From NCBI RefSeq assembly GCF_034190915.1, contig NW_026947507.1:34199001-34263000 (forward strand): a stretch of DNA of 64,000 nt, read 5' to 3'. The stretch is from Cavia porcellus. Taxonomy: Eukaryota; Chordata; Mammalia; Rodentia; Caviidae. Both the position numbers and the translations under genes were made by a program. The notes under the pieces are model-generated. The model ran no database searches, was not told the DNA's origin, and was given only the letters and a program-made list of their open reading frames with translations. Shown piece after piece: positions 33,851-45,100 of the stretch (position 1 is the stretch's first letter; every line of letters begins with the position of its first letter).

Positions 33851-34639
33851 TCCTTTTCTAGGAAAGAGATCCAGATGAGAAAGTTCTTTCTAAAAGATAG
33901 ATCTATGTCTGAATATCACTGACTGATGCTGACGTTACTCTGCAGGCAAAGGTTCCCCAAACTGAGTCTGGAAAAAAAATAAAAACAAAAACACTGCACT
34001 CGGCTGGGATGCTGACATTCTATGCTGTCTTCACCAGCACATGTGAGGCATGACCTTGAGCACAGTCTGGTCTAACATGCCATACACAAAATGAAAGAAA
34101 ATACCATGTATGAAGGAGGAGATCATGTTGACGTCTTGGACCCATGGATTGGATTGCATTTTCTACCTGACTCATGCCAGAGAAACACTTAGCCTTATCA
34201 AATTGCTCTGGCATGAGAGGCTTTTGAAATCCAGTTTGATGATTCCATCCCAGACCAATCACAGGGGCCTCTTTTTTTTGTTCCTTACCAAGCTTCCCTT
34301 CAGGCTTTGTTTGAAGTCTGCAAGACCTCATCCCTTTGCATTGCATGTACCTGCAGACGATTATCCTTACATTTAGTTTGTTATATTCGCCTTTTCTCAG
34401 ACACCTTTCATGAAAATGTAAGTCAACCCCACTGTTCTCCTTGGCCATCCCCAAATATTAAATTTACTCCAGAACTTTACTAAGTCATTTTGTGTCGGAG
34501 CCAGAGACTACCTTGAAAATTGCTTTTATATTGCTAAGGAAATTCCAGTCAGTAATAAAGATGATTGGTAAGTCTTTATAAAGAAAATCTGGCAGAAACA
34601 TTTTCTTACTCTGTAGGATCCTTGAAAGCTTGTGTTAAC
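33851..34639. other. Unassigned DNA
   Basis: Includes a reverse 144-codon frame (34020-34454) overlapped by a forward 88-codon frame. Neither has a recognisable domain. Confidence 0.45.
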
Positions 34640-34700
34640 TTCTTCTTCTTCATTTTATAGCTGAAGAAACTGAGGTGCAGTTGTACCATTAGTTTTCAAT
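34640..34700 (-). mobile_element. MIR core fragment, reverse strand
   Basis: Antisense MIR core: 'cattttatagctgaagaaac', 'tgaggtgcag'. Flanks are too diverged to place. Confidence 0.5.
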
Positions 34701-34884
34701 GACATTGTACGAATGATTCCTTTCCAGTTGATTATAAATAGGGACATAATTTACAATTTCTTGCATCTGTCATTGTTAGGTATAGTTCTCGGGATCCTAG
34801 ACATGAGCAATCACATTTAAGGAAAAAATGAATGACATTATTCAAAAATGTGAAGAGAGATCAATAAAAGGATGTTATTCCATA

Positions 34885-35345
34885 TTTGGTTGATAAAACA
34901 AAATGCCTGAGAGCAGATAATTTATGAAGCAAAGAAATTTATTTTGGCTCATAGTCCTGAGGCAGAAAAATTAACAATCATGGTGACAACATCTGCTCAG
35001 TTTTTGGTGAGGGCCACATGGTGATGGTATCATGTGTGGGGACATTTGTGAGAGAGACAGAGGGGAGGCTCACCCATGTTAAAGTGATCCACTTTCTAAG
35101 AGGCCTAACTCAATTATTAAGAACCAATTTACTCCTATAAGACTTAATCTAGGTTTGAGAGAATTAACCTTGTCTTAGGAAAAGACTTTAATCCATTTGT
35201 GAGGGAAACACTTGGTGACCCAATCACCTCCACAGAACCCACCTCTTACAGGTCCCAGTACTTTTCAATCCTGTGACTTTGAGAACTCAGTGCCAAGCTT
35301 TCAGAGCATAACCTTTCAGAGGAAAAGAAGAACACCATATCCAAG
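34885..35345 (-). mobile_element. MaLR-class LTR, reverse strand
   Basis: Antisense landmarks: 'aaagaaatttattttggctc', 'atagtcctgaggcagaaaaa', 'ttggtgagggccacatggtg', then 'aacccacctcttacaggtcc' near the 5' side. Solo LTR. Confidence 0.65.
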
Positions 35346-36219
35346 CCATATAAAAACAACATTTGCATAGACTCAGATGTAGTTTAGAGAAACAAATGAG
35401 AAATTTTGTTGTTCCAGCTCTAACAACCTGGAGGAGTAATCACCACCTCTGCACTTGAAGGAGCAGGTTCCAGCTAGCAGAGCCATGCAAGGGCAGCTGT
35501 CTGAGGAATATCCAACAAAAATTTTGGCTTTGCTATAGGCAGGGGCCCAACCAGAAGTGATTTGGCAAAGAGAGAACCCAGAAACCAATATGCTGATCTT
35601 CATCAGCTCCAACCCTCTGACCCACAAGTGCCTGTTACTGGCCAAACCCAATAGGAAGGCAGCGGGAAGGGATGGAAGGATTAAAAAGTCCTAGTTTGCC
35701 TCATCTCAGGAGCAGGATTTCCTGGACTGCAGGACTTTCAGTGTTAAAACTGAAAAATCCTTGTCCAATCAGAAAAGTTTGTCACCTCAGCAGAAGAACA
35801 GCTTTAAAAGGCAAGCATGATGGAAAAGGTGGAGAGTAATGTAGGCATGCAATCAAGGCATCTATGTTGATGTCTACAGCTCTGTCTGTCTATGTCTACA
35901 ACCATCTCCATATCATCTATACAAAACACAAATACTATGGCCCCCAAAGATAGCTGTAAACTTAACTTAAGCAGATGATTTTTGATAGTTATGATTCTGT
36001 ACTTATTTCTTCTTAGAATAGAACCTTATAGGCTAGAAAATATAGTAAATAAGACTCTCTGGTATCTTAATTTCCCCTGGGCTTATACAATACTAAGCAT
36101 TCCAGATATTTGGGACACATGTTTGTCTTTAACTCTTCACTGCCAGTGCCAGTCAGTTTTAGAGTTCTTTTGCTTGATTCAGCTAGAAATCATGAATTGG
36201 TAAAGTTAAGCTTTGCTAA
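35346..36219. other. Unassigned DNA, possibly another old LTR piece
   Basis: 'ccaaacccaataggaaggca' near 35644 resembles phrases in old LTRs but no ends are visible. Confidence 0.35.
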
Positions 36220-36860
36220 CTGCCCAGGTGTTCAGTGCCAGTGGCCCCCAGTCCTAGTGTTATAATTCTGGTCTCTGATGCCACCGGTTGACATCAGTTA
36301 AAGTTGGATGCTGTTGGTTTACCTTCCAGTTGCAGGTCTCTGCCTCTGCTGGTTGCAACTGGACAACACTAGCTTGTGCTAGATGCCATTGATCATTTCT
36401 GCCTATTAATGGTCTCTGTCACTGATCTTTGCTGACTGCTTGTCTATGGAGCTCCATAGGGCTAATCTCCACTGTGTTTATAGGCTTCAGCCCTGAGTGC
36501 ATGTATGTGTGGAGGGGGAGTGGTGGTTCTCTGCACAAGATAGAGTCCTCCGAGACAAACCCAAGGAGTAGGAGAGAAATGCCTTCATGTAACCACAGTT
36601 GGCCTGTGATTGGTCCGTATTCAGGCTGCTGATTGGCTCAAACATGTCAAAATTAAAGACTTCAATATACACTAACTGATTGGTCCAAATTGAACTGTAC
36701 TTATAAATTCAAGCCTCTTGCAGTCAGCACAGAACTCTTCTGTAGTGACCGAGCAATGTGTAGGACAGCTGTGGCTGTCACTATGGTGGTTCTCAGGAAC
36801 ATCTGAAGGTGCAGCTTTTTGACTGACATCTGTCATCTCAGTGAAAAATGGCAGGGTTGA
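36220..36860 (+). promoter_or_regulatory. Putative retroviral-type LTR promoter (three CCAAT boxes and TATA)
   Basis: Three inverted CCAAT boxes ('gattggtccgtattc' near 36610, 'gattggctca' near 36631, 'gattggtccaaattg' near 36679) are followed by a TATA-like 'cttataaattc' near 36700 and then 'caagcctcttgcagtcagca'. The layout and spacing resemble the U3 promoter of a class I endogenous retrovirus LTR. The upstream 36220-36480 has loosely repeated 'gatgcc...ttg' words. LTR ends and a polyadenylation site were not located. Confidence 0.35.
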
Positions 36861-37464
36861 AAGTGATGAATTTTCAGGAAGGCTAACTGTGTAAGTTACT
36901 GCTTATTCAAGTTTGAGGGTTTTGGAGATGTTCATAATGGGTCCAGATCTCTTCCTGATCTTTGCCATACTGGAAATGTTTTCTCTGCCCTTCTCCAAAG
37001 AAGGTCTACAACTGGAGGGGTAAGAGTTGGAGAGGGACACCAAATCTGACAGTCTAGTCATTCTCCTGTCACTGTGGCCTGGAGAGCAGCTGCAAAGCAA
37101 ACTCTGGGGTGGCAGGAGAGCACTGAGGCCAGCTGTCCCAGTCCTTCTTCAAGGAACCATGTAGAATGAAGGGAAATGAAGAAGGGATATGGCAGCTGTG
37201 GAACAAATCATGCCCCCTCTGGATGTCACAGGGAAAAGTGGACAATCAAGTACTTCTTATCTCCCACTGCCTCTCACTTAATCACATTTGCGCACACCTG
37301 CCCTGTACCAAGGTGTTGCAAACAGGGGAGATACCTAGAATGTAAGGTATAACCTCTATTTCCAATAGCTTATTAACTATAAGAGATTGCAAGTTTACAT
37401 TAACTGAGAGTTAACAGTATGAAACTAATTATAAGTGACAAATAAAGGAAATCAATTGGTAATT
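36861..37464. other. Unassigned DNA
   Basis: No family recognised. The reverse 65-codon frame at 36903-37100 has no domain. Confidence 0.45.
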
Positions 37465-37575
37465 TGAGTCCTGGTTCAACTGTGAGATATTGGAGAATTC
37501 CTTTCAAACCAGTTCCCATTTTCTCATCTCTGAGCAAGGATCAGGGATAAAAGTGTTCTTTTGAGTCTATGTTGC
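37465..37575 (+). mobile_element. MIR SINE, plus strand
   Basis: 'gagtcctggttcaactgtga' then 'cccattttctcatctctgag' follow the MIR left and central order. Confidence 0.5.
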
Positions 37576-37734
37576 TATGCAAAGATTATTTAAGGGAGGA
37601 AGCCAGCTTTGCAGACTGAGGGAACTGATGTTGTTTTCACAACAGAGGTAAAAACTAGATCAGGAGTGAATAATGGTCATATTTCAGAGATGATTATATG
37701 GCCAGGGATATAGTATTATTGGCTATGAATTCTC

Positions 37735-37890
37735 ACAGTGGTCATTAGAAGTAGGTATTGATTGCCTTAATTTCACATTATGAACTTCAGAGAGCTCACA
37801 TATATTTTCCTTTGTGACACAGCCAAAGACTCAGGTCTGTCTGATTACAAAGTCCATGGATTTTCCACACTCTGTGCTGCCTCTCCAAGA
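37735..37890 (-). mobile_element. MIR SINE, reverse strand
   Basis: Antisense MIR from 'attctcacagtggtcattag' through 'cctttgtgacacagccaaag' to 'cacactctgtgctgcctctc'. Confidence 0.6.
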
Positions 37891-37999
37891 AGCTTTAAAT
37901 GAGGAGTAAAATATCAGTTTTATAAAGGGTAATCAAGCTCTTTGACTTTTTCTTTCATTTTTGTCTATCATTTTTCTTTCATGTTTTTATAATCAGTGT

Positions 38000-38215
38000 A
38001 TCCTTTTTGTATATGATACTGGGGATTAAACCCAGGACCCTCTTAGGCAGATCTCTAGTGATGAGTTACAACCTATCACCTTTTAAAATTTAATGTTACT
38101 TGAGACAAGGTCTCACTAAGTATCCCCTGCTGATTTTAAACTTGTGATTTTCAGTCCTCAGCTTCTGGACTAACTGTGATTATAGGTGTATCCAACACAC
38201 TGGAGTCAAATTCTT
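38000..38215 (-). mobile_element. Composite B1-dID SINE, reverse strand
   Basis: An antisense ID half ('actggggattaaacccagga', 'tctctagtgatgagttacaa') is followed through a short linker by an antisense B1 half ('gagacaaggtctcactaagt', 'gattttaaacttgtgatttt', 'actgtgattataggtgtatc'). The order is what a reversed B1-dID dimer should show. No separate insertion signature lies between the halves. Confidence 0.7.
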
Positions 38216-39229
38216 AAATTTTTTCTTTTCTTTTCTCTGACAACCAAAGTCTTTGTTATATGTTACATTAAACACCCTAGTTTTGTAATCCCAAAATTTC
38301 AGAATTCTTATGTATTAGGCTACTAAAAATGGCTGTTATTGTTTATACCTCCTTGTATTTACACCAATAAAATAAGTCCATTTTTCCTCTTCTTCATTAT
38401 GGACTTGTTTTGTGCTGTACTTTGGCTACGGAATGCAGTAGAAAAGAAACTGCACTCGTTCCAAGTTTGGCTGCAAGAAGCTATGGGTACTGCACTCTCA
38501 AACCTTCCCACCCAGTGTGGGAACAATCTCAGGCTGGCCTGTTGCAAAGAGCAGACAGACGGAGGCGAGGCATCCCGCTGAAGCCATGCTGTGTCACAGC
38601 CCCTAGACAACCCAGAAGATGACAGTAGGCTTAGGAGTGAGGCCAGCTGTGACAAAAGGAGCTATTCAGCTGAGCCAAAATTGATGGTTTCTAAAATGAT
38701 GTGAGAAATGAAAGGCTGTTATTTTAAAACCTAAGTTTTGTGATGTTTGGATGCAATAAAATCCAACAGATTCACTTTCTTGCTACTAAAGCATCCTTCC
38801 TCTCTACATTCTAAAGTGAACCTGAATTTTCTTTGCTAGACCAGATGCTATGTAGGAAATATCCCAAAACCTCACTTTTAAAGCTCACTGTCCTCATTCT
38901 ATTGACAGGGTTTTCAACGAGGCACAAACTAGCTTGTCAAACTAGCTTCTAAGCTTCAATATGAGTAAAGTCAATACACACACACATAGACAGATCTGGT
39001 CTTCCTGAACATCAAGGGAGCTGGCCACCAATTATAGATCTGACACTAGTGGAGATTGTTCATACCCTAGTTGGTGCCTACTCAAAATAGATTTAGAATT
39101 AAATCTTTGAAGAGAACATCTAATAGGTTTCCTCACTGCGGCAGAATCTCCTTCTATCTGGAACTCTCTAATATTTAGAACAGGTCCCAACTCATAAACA
39201 CATCCATTTTTTAAACTTTAAAAATCTTT
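38216..39229. other. Unassigned DNA, possibly with an old repeat at 38.4-38.7 kb
   Basis: 38400-38660 has repeat-like phrases ('ggctgcaagaagctatgggt', 'cagctgtgacaaaaggagct') but I cannot name the family. A 98-codon reverse frame and two forward frames overlap there and look incidental. Confidence 0.4.
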
Positions 39230-40636
39230 TTTATTCAAGACTAACTAAGCTAAATGCAAATTTCTGAAATATTTCATCAACAGTCCTGTTAAATAATAAA
39301 TTTTCTAGACATGCAAAGAAGCAGTGAAAAGCAAAACATTCTGTAGAAACAGATTCCCAAATAATCTACATGTTGCAGTTAGTAGCTATGGTTTTCAAAG
39401 TAATTAAGATTAGTATGTTTTATAAATAGAAAAAATGGCAGGCAGAATGGATGAAACCATCGAATTCTTAAAAAAAAAAAACAGAATCTAGAACACAAAT
39501 CAAATAGATATTATTACCTGGAAAAAAACAAAATGTTAACTGTGTAACTTAATAGGTGAGTTTGGAAGAAGGCAGCCAAAATAGAAAACAAACAAGAATG
39601 GCAAAGTCAAACCAAGCCTGAAAGAAAATACCCAAATTAATGCAAAAGAGGAAGGAGAAGAATGGAGAATGAAGAATGGAACATGAGAGAAGGACAGAAC
39701 AATATCTAAAGGTCTAATAGATTGAAACAGGAAGTAATACTTTAAAAATAGAAACTATTTTAATATCAATAAAACCAATTTTTAATTCACAGAAACACAT
39801 CAATTCATATATTGAAGAAATTCAATAAAATGTAATCAAAAGGGCCATGGGTATAATCCAGCGGCACAGTGCTTGCCTGGAAAGCTCAAAATTTGATTCC
39901 TGATACCAAAAGCAACAACAACAGCAACAACAAAAAGTAAAAAGGAAACAAGCATACAAGAGTCCACAATAGGACAGGTGTATCATATTCACACTGATTA
40001 AAGACAAAGAAAAGATCATACAACAACTAGAGAAAACAAACATTAGACTTTGGGATGCTTATCAGAGCACACATATAATACCTTCAAAGTATGAAAAGAC
40101 AAAAACCTATCACTGGGGATTAATTATGTAGTGAAAATATTTTTTAAAATGCAAGAAAAACAGAAATGTTTAAAATAAGGAAAAAATAAGAGACTTTGCC
40201 ACAAGTTCTTAAGTCAGAAAAAGGAAGAAGTTGTATATTTATAGACATAACTGAAGAATGTCAGTGGCAAATATTTTGGAGCACACAAGATCTTTTTGTT
40301 TTAAAATTTTATAACTTTTTAGAGACATTTGGGTTTAACACAAATGCTACCCCATTATGTTCTGAAGGGTATGTAACAGGTGGTGGTGATACATGTAGCA
40401 GAATTCCAGAGGAGGGAGTTGGTGAAGGAAGTGCAAAGCTGTAAGACTCTCTGTGTTTGTTTGTTGAATGAATCCTACCATGCTTCTTTGTGAAAGCTAA
40501 AGGTGTGTGTGTTCCATTCCCTAAAATGATTGTTACAAATTATATCAGCAGTTGTATTAAATGCAAATGGAAAAAGCACTTGCACTATAAGGTGATATCA
40601 TTGGAATGCTTTTAAAAGTATTTGACTATGTGCTGT
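39230..40636 (+). mobile_element. Old L1M, ORF1 region to start of ORF2, plus strand
   Basis: A-rich plus-strand sequence matching the order of L1 ORF1: 'gcaggcagaatggatgaaac', 'gcaaaagaggaaggagaaga', 'caatatctaaaggtctaata', then after the ID insertion 'accttcaaagtatgaaaaga'. Near 40560 'aaatgcaaatggaaaaagca' resembles ORF2 start. Very decayed. It continues at 41157, 44985 and 46070 after younger insertions. Confidence 0.5.
39838..39945 (+). mobile_element. ID SINE, plus strand
   Basis: 'gggccatgggtataatccag', 'cacagtgcttgcctggaaag', 'aaatttgattcctgatacca' (B box), then an (AAC)n-rich tail at 39907-39940. Confidence 0.75.
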
Positions 40637-41156
40637 TGTTAAGGTTTAGATCCAGAAAGTACTTCGAAAGTCCCAGTATGTGTATGTATCAACTTGCCAC
40701 GAAGAGTGTAATCATTACATACTGTGAACACATAGTAAGAAAAAAATAGAACAGAAGACCATAAAAATGGTTCTTTAATTTTTTTTTAATCCGGTGTGTT
40801 TAGAGGTGGGGCTTTTGTGTGGTGATTGGATCGTGGGGTATTGTATTCATCAGTAGATTGATTCTGTGGTGGGTTCATTGCTGCACGTGCTGCTGGGAGG
40901 AGAGATGTGATTGGAAAAGTGTATCACTGTTGTCGGGGCCTTTGGAGGGCATCACTGTCTCCTCCTTTGTCTCTTTTTCTTTGCTACAGTGAGGTGAGCA
41001 GCTTTCTTCTGTCTTACCCTTCTACCATGCTGTTTCTGCCTTAGAGCCATTTGACTACGGACCAAAACCCCAAATCGTGAACCAAATTAAACCTTTCCTC
41101 CCTTCAGTTTTAAGTGTAAGATATTTTATCTAGCAATGGGGAAGCTAAGTAATACA
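40637..41156 (+). mobile_element. Lineage-specific MaLR-like LTR, plus strand
   Basis: Starts near 'tgttaaggtttagatccaga', has the AT-rich stretch 40740-40790, the 'ggtggggcttttgtgtggtg' block, a pyrimidine-rich stretch, and the 3' part 'gaaccaaattaaacctttcc', 'taagatattttatctagcaa', ending near 'gctaagtaatac'. It interrupts the L1M. Same general class as the copies at 61.0 and 63.4 kb. Confidence 0.6.
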
Positions 41157-41765
41157 GCAGAAATATCTTTTAAAAGTAAATATATAAAGATACCAGTGAA
41201 CCAAAAGTAAAATGATGAAATGAAATTAAAATACATTCTGAAAACACAAAACATAAAAATGTTGGTCTGGCAATAATAATGTCAAAGTTGTATTCAAAAC
41301 CAAGTATATTAATAAGGATAAATAGGGATATTTCATAACGGCAAAAGAGTTGATTGATCAGGAAAATACAGCGAACCTAAATATATATTTGCCTAATAAT
41401 AGAGTCTGAAAAGAAATGAAGCAAGAATCAATGAAAGTAAGTGAAAAATAGTTCACAATATTAATTGAAAACTTTAACACTGCTGTCTTAGAAATCGATA
41501 GAAGAAGTAGAAGAGAAGAAAATCAGTAAGGATAAATATTCAAACAGTACTATCAACCAAATCGGATCTGATCTACAGTGATTATAACAACCACCACTAG
41601 GAGAAAACACATTCTTCTCAGATACACATGGAGCATTCACCAAGATACCCTACACACTAAGTCATAAAATAAGTCTCAATGCATTTCAAATAACCAAAAT
41701 CACAAAGAGTATAGTTTTCATTATTACATAGTTGAAGCACAGGAAGTTTTCATTCATGTTATGGA
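41157..41765 (+). mobile_element. Old L1M continued, ORF2 endonuclease region, plus strand
   Basis: A-rich sequence with the L1 order 'ggataaatagggatatttca', 'aaccaccactaggagaaaac', 'acatggagcattcaccaaga', 'cacactaagtcataaaataa'. The next part of the L1M resumes at about 44985 with 'aaatcaataataatgatacc'. Confidence 0.55.
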
Positions 41766-42080
41766 GTAGATAGATTTATAGGCATAACTTAACTGTTTTT
41801 TATTTCCTTCTCTTTCCAACTCACCTCCCCACCCTCATCCTAGATTCTCTTTCATTTGTTATTATTAATTATTATTAGTTTTTATTTGTGATGTAATCAT
41901 TACGTTCATTGTGGATATTTGGTACTCATGCATGAATCAGTTTAAATCATTTTATATCCCTTTCTTCCTTTCCTTTCCTCTCACCCTTGGTCTCTTGGAC
42001 CCTTTCCATTTGCAAAAGATCTATCTCCTTCTATTTTGGTCTTTATTTATACTTTGCATTATCAAATGACTGAAACCATA

Positions 42081-42985
42081 TGTCGTAGTAAGTTTTTGCT
42101 AAGATAAAATATACAACACTCAAAGTTAAAAAGGGGAAGGCTTATTGTAGGTCACAATTTGCAGAGGTTTTGGTCTTTAATCAGTCAATTCCAAGGCAGG
42201 GCGACACACAGCAGAGAGGCATCACAGGGGAGAAATTGTTCACAGCAGACGGAAGGCAGCAAAGCAGTGAACTAAAAAGCAGCAAGCAGCAAGCAAAGAT
42301 AGTAACCCTCTTTCTGTCCCATATGCTCCATTCAGGCCATTCACCCTTAGGGCAGTATTACAGTCTATGTCTAGCTGTCCCCCCAAAGCCTCATGAAGTC
42401 ATGGGGGCAGTCTTTTTAGGAGGCAGCTGAATATACTGCATGTGATTGACTCATAGTGCAATGCTGGGATTAAGGGTGCTGAGATTAAGGCTAGGTGATT
42501 GCTGGATCAGTCTGCTGATTGAATTGACACCATCCTAATGAATAAGTGAAAAGGGCTAAAAGAGCTTGTTTCCTATTTCCCTTGTGTTGCTTTTGCTAAC
42601 TTTTGCTGCTCTGTCACCATGAACTGTTGCCTGTCTGTTATGGGCCACCCTGCCTTGGAACCAACTGATTATGGACTAAAACCTCCACAGACTATTTAGC
42701 TAAATAGACCTTTCCTGTTTTAACCTTAAGTATCAGGTGTTTTGTCTCATCAATGAGAGAAATGTAACTAAGGCAGGTAGCACTCACATCCATCATGGGC
42801 CTTCCCGTTATTCACACACAGAACTATGTCAAACCAGTCAGCGGACTAATTTAATAATCACACATCCTTAGTCCCAGCACCACACACTTTACCCCAGAAT
42901 CACACACTCTATCCAGCCACCTCTGAGAAGCCCCACCTATGACTGCATGAGGCTTTGAGAGGATATCCAGATATAAGCCATAACA
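42081..42985 (-). mobile_element. MaLR-like solo LTR, reverse strand, TSD CCATA
   Basis: Runs from 'tgtcgtagtaag' to 'gccataaca', with 5-bp duplication CCATA at 42076-42080 and 42986-42990. The LTR is split by another LTR in the opposite direction at 42356-42771 (the 5-bp copies at 42351-42355 and 42772-42776 belong to it). A 5-bp duplication is typical of ERVL/MaLR integration. Confidence 0.75.
42356..42771 (+). mobile_element. MaLR-like solo LTR, plus strand, TSD GGCAG
   Basis: 416 bp, flanked by perfect GGCAG at 42351-42355 and 42772-42776, inside the reverse LTR. Blocks shared with 16986-17351 and 48962-49377: 'tgtccccccaaagcctcatg', 'gctgggattaagggtgctga', and the 3' part 'gattatggactaaaacctcc' with 'gctaaatagacctttcctgt'. 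The polyadenylation region is slightly mutated (AATAGA instead of AATAAA). Confidence 0.8.
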
Positions 42986-43416
42986 CCATATGATATGAGT
43001 CTATTTTATTTTATTTAACATAAAATTTATCATAAAATAGACCTTATGCGTCTATTTTATTTTATTAAACACTATGTTTTCCATATGTATCAATTTTCCT
43101 ACAATGTCTCAAATTTATCTTTCTATACCACCAATAAGTATTGTATTATGTATAAATACTATATTTTTAAATTCATTTTTGTGTTAATGGAAATATAGTT
43201 TGATTTCAAATTCCAGTTATTAGGAATTGTACTGCTATAAACATTGGCATGTACATGTCTGTGTATTATGATGGCTTTAGTTTTCTCAGGAAGACATCTT
43301 AAAGGAGAATAGTTGGGTCAAATGTGATTTTTACTTTTAGCTCTCTGAGAAATCCCCATACTGATTTTCATAATGGTTGCAGTAATTTACATTCCTATTA
43401 ATAATGTAGAAAGGAG

Positions 43417-44193
43417 ACCCAAGACTCCCCATGAGTCAGCACCATTCATGGACTGCATGGGGAGTGAACAAGGCCACACCCGAAAGCAAGCTCTACCTGG
43501 AAATAAACACCATGCATTAGTTGTTGCAGGGGTCAGGACAGCCAGACCCAAACCCCTTCCAGTGCACAGGCTGGCAAACAAGAAGTACCACTCCACCCAT
43601 AAGTAACCAGCTGATCCAGAGAAACACAGGCTGTGATGAGGTGCAATTGGATGCCTGTGGTGGTGCTTTGGTGTTTTACTGATCTTGCAGGTCTAGGGCC
43701 AGTGGTCTGATCATCTGTTCAGAGGATAGTGGTATGCAGTGTGGCATGTATGGGGGAATCTCCTGATGGTTGCAACTATTGTTGGATGCCCTATTGTCTT
43801 GCTTTGAAATCCCATATCATTTTCATTGTTTTGTTGGGTTGGATTTTATTCTCTTTTGCTTTGTTTGACTATGTTAAATCTGATGGCATGAGCAGCTATT
43901 TCAAAGGTAGCAATTTACATTATGGTAGCTATTTGAATTTTCTATTGTCTTTTTTAAAGTGCTTTAATGGCATTCCTCGTTTTGTTTTTATTGTTTTTAT
44001 TGAATTCTGTTCTGTTTGATTTTTGCTATGTTCGCAGGTATCTGCAGCTATTTTGGAGACAACAAATGACATTATGGTAACTATTGTTGATTTTGTAATG
44101 TTTCAAAGCCCTGTATCACTTACACTACTTGGTTTCAATTGGTTTTATTCTGTTTTATTTTCCTTGGTTTTATCTTCTTTAAAATAAAAAATC
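43417..44193 (+). mobile_element. Second HAL1-like element, 5'-truncated, with array and tail
   Basis: Inserted in the reverse L1 with duplicated target: 'aatgtagaaaggag' at 43403-43416 and 'atgtagaagatga' at 44194-44206. Its left 350 bp is not recognised. From about 43773 it carries about three units of the same tandem array as 26.9-27.9 kb ('cagctatttcaaag', then 'cagctattttggag' at 44044 with 'gacattatggtaactattgt'). It ends in 'cttctttaaaataaaaaatc', like the tail at 27.9 kb. This is evidence that the array-type 3' end is mobile. Confidence 0.6.
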
Positions 44194-44654
44194 ATGTAGA
44201 AGATGATTTTTATTTTGTTTTTATCTTGCCAGCATTTGTTATTATTTGATTTCTTTCTGATTACCATTCTTTCCGGTATAAGATGAAATTGTAGTGCTCA
44301 TTTAATTTGTATTTCTGTAGTGGCCAGAGATGAACATTTTTTTCATGTATTTATTGGCCATTTGCACTTCTTTTGAGAAATGTCTACTCAATTTCCCATT
44401 TTTTACTGAGTCCATCATTTTGAATGCTTTAATCTTTTGAGTTCTTTATGTTTTCCAGATGTTAGTCCTTTGAGGAACGGCTGTATTTTTCCCATTCCAT
44501 AGGCTGTCTCTTCAGCTATTATTTCCTTTACTGTGCAAAAGTGATTTAATTTGACATAATCATGTTTGTTGATTCTTGCTGTTATTTCTTGTGCAACTAG
44601 AGCTCTATTCAGAAAGTCACAAGGAGTATTTTTTATCAAAAACAATTAAATTAA

Positions 44655-44984
44655 AAATCAGTGTCTTAATCATCTTGGACTGCTGTAATGAAATAAGATA
44701 AATTGTATAGGTTAAACTACATTTATCTTCCACCATTTTTGCAGATTGAATATCTGAGATCAAGGAGTCAGGAGAATCACATTCCCTGTGAGAATCCTCT
44801 TACTGGTTTACAGACTGCTATTCTTTTGCTATATCCACAGAAGTCAAGAGGCGAAGAAGATCTAGATTTCTGGCCCGATCTCTATCCTTAAGACCTAATC
44901 ACCTTCCAAAGATACCACTTTTGGTATCATCCTATTAAAATTAGTGTTTTGACATATGACTATAAGGAGGATAAAAATATTTAA
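44655..44984 (-). mobile_element. MaLR-class LTR, reverse strand
   Basis: Antisense LTR text: 'ttggactgctgtaatgaaat', 'gcagattgaatatctgagat', then 'cctaatcaccttccaaagat' and 'attagtgttttgacatatga' at the 5' side. Middle heavily changed. Confidence 0.5.
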
Positions 44985-45100
44985 TCATCTAAATCAATAA
45001 TAATGATACCTTAAAAGTACACAGCTGCTGGGAAATTTGGCAATATATTTCTAATCAAATTGCAAGGGAACTACTTTGAACTCACAAAAGGAAGAATATA
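44985..45100 (+). mobile_element. Old L1M continued, plus strand
   Basis: 'aaatcaataataatgatacc' followed by 'attgcaagggaactactttg' continues the L1M ORF2 order across the insertion at 41766-44984. Confidence 0.5.

Larger units (their letters stand above)
41766..44650 (-). mobile_element. Younger L1, reverse strand, inserted in the L1M and itself interrupted
   Basis: The 3' UTR family is the same as at 4.9, 6.1, 9.2 and 18.9 kb; a duplicated 3' fragment (41766-41855) precedes the main tail at about 41857. ORF2 C-terminal sequence runs leftwards from 42061 to 44650 with two insertions: a nested LTR pair (42081-42985) and the second HAL1-like element (43417-44193). The L1 text joins exactly across the first (ccata / tgatatgag), and resumes after the second with 'cttgccagcatttgttatta'. 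5'-truncated near 44650. Confidence 0.75.

Noticed and set aside
34020..34454. 144-codon reverse frame
   Set aside because: No recognisable domain and an overlapping forward frame over the same bases; consistent with chance.
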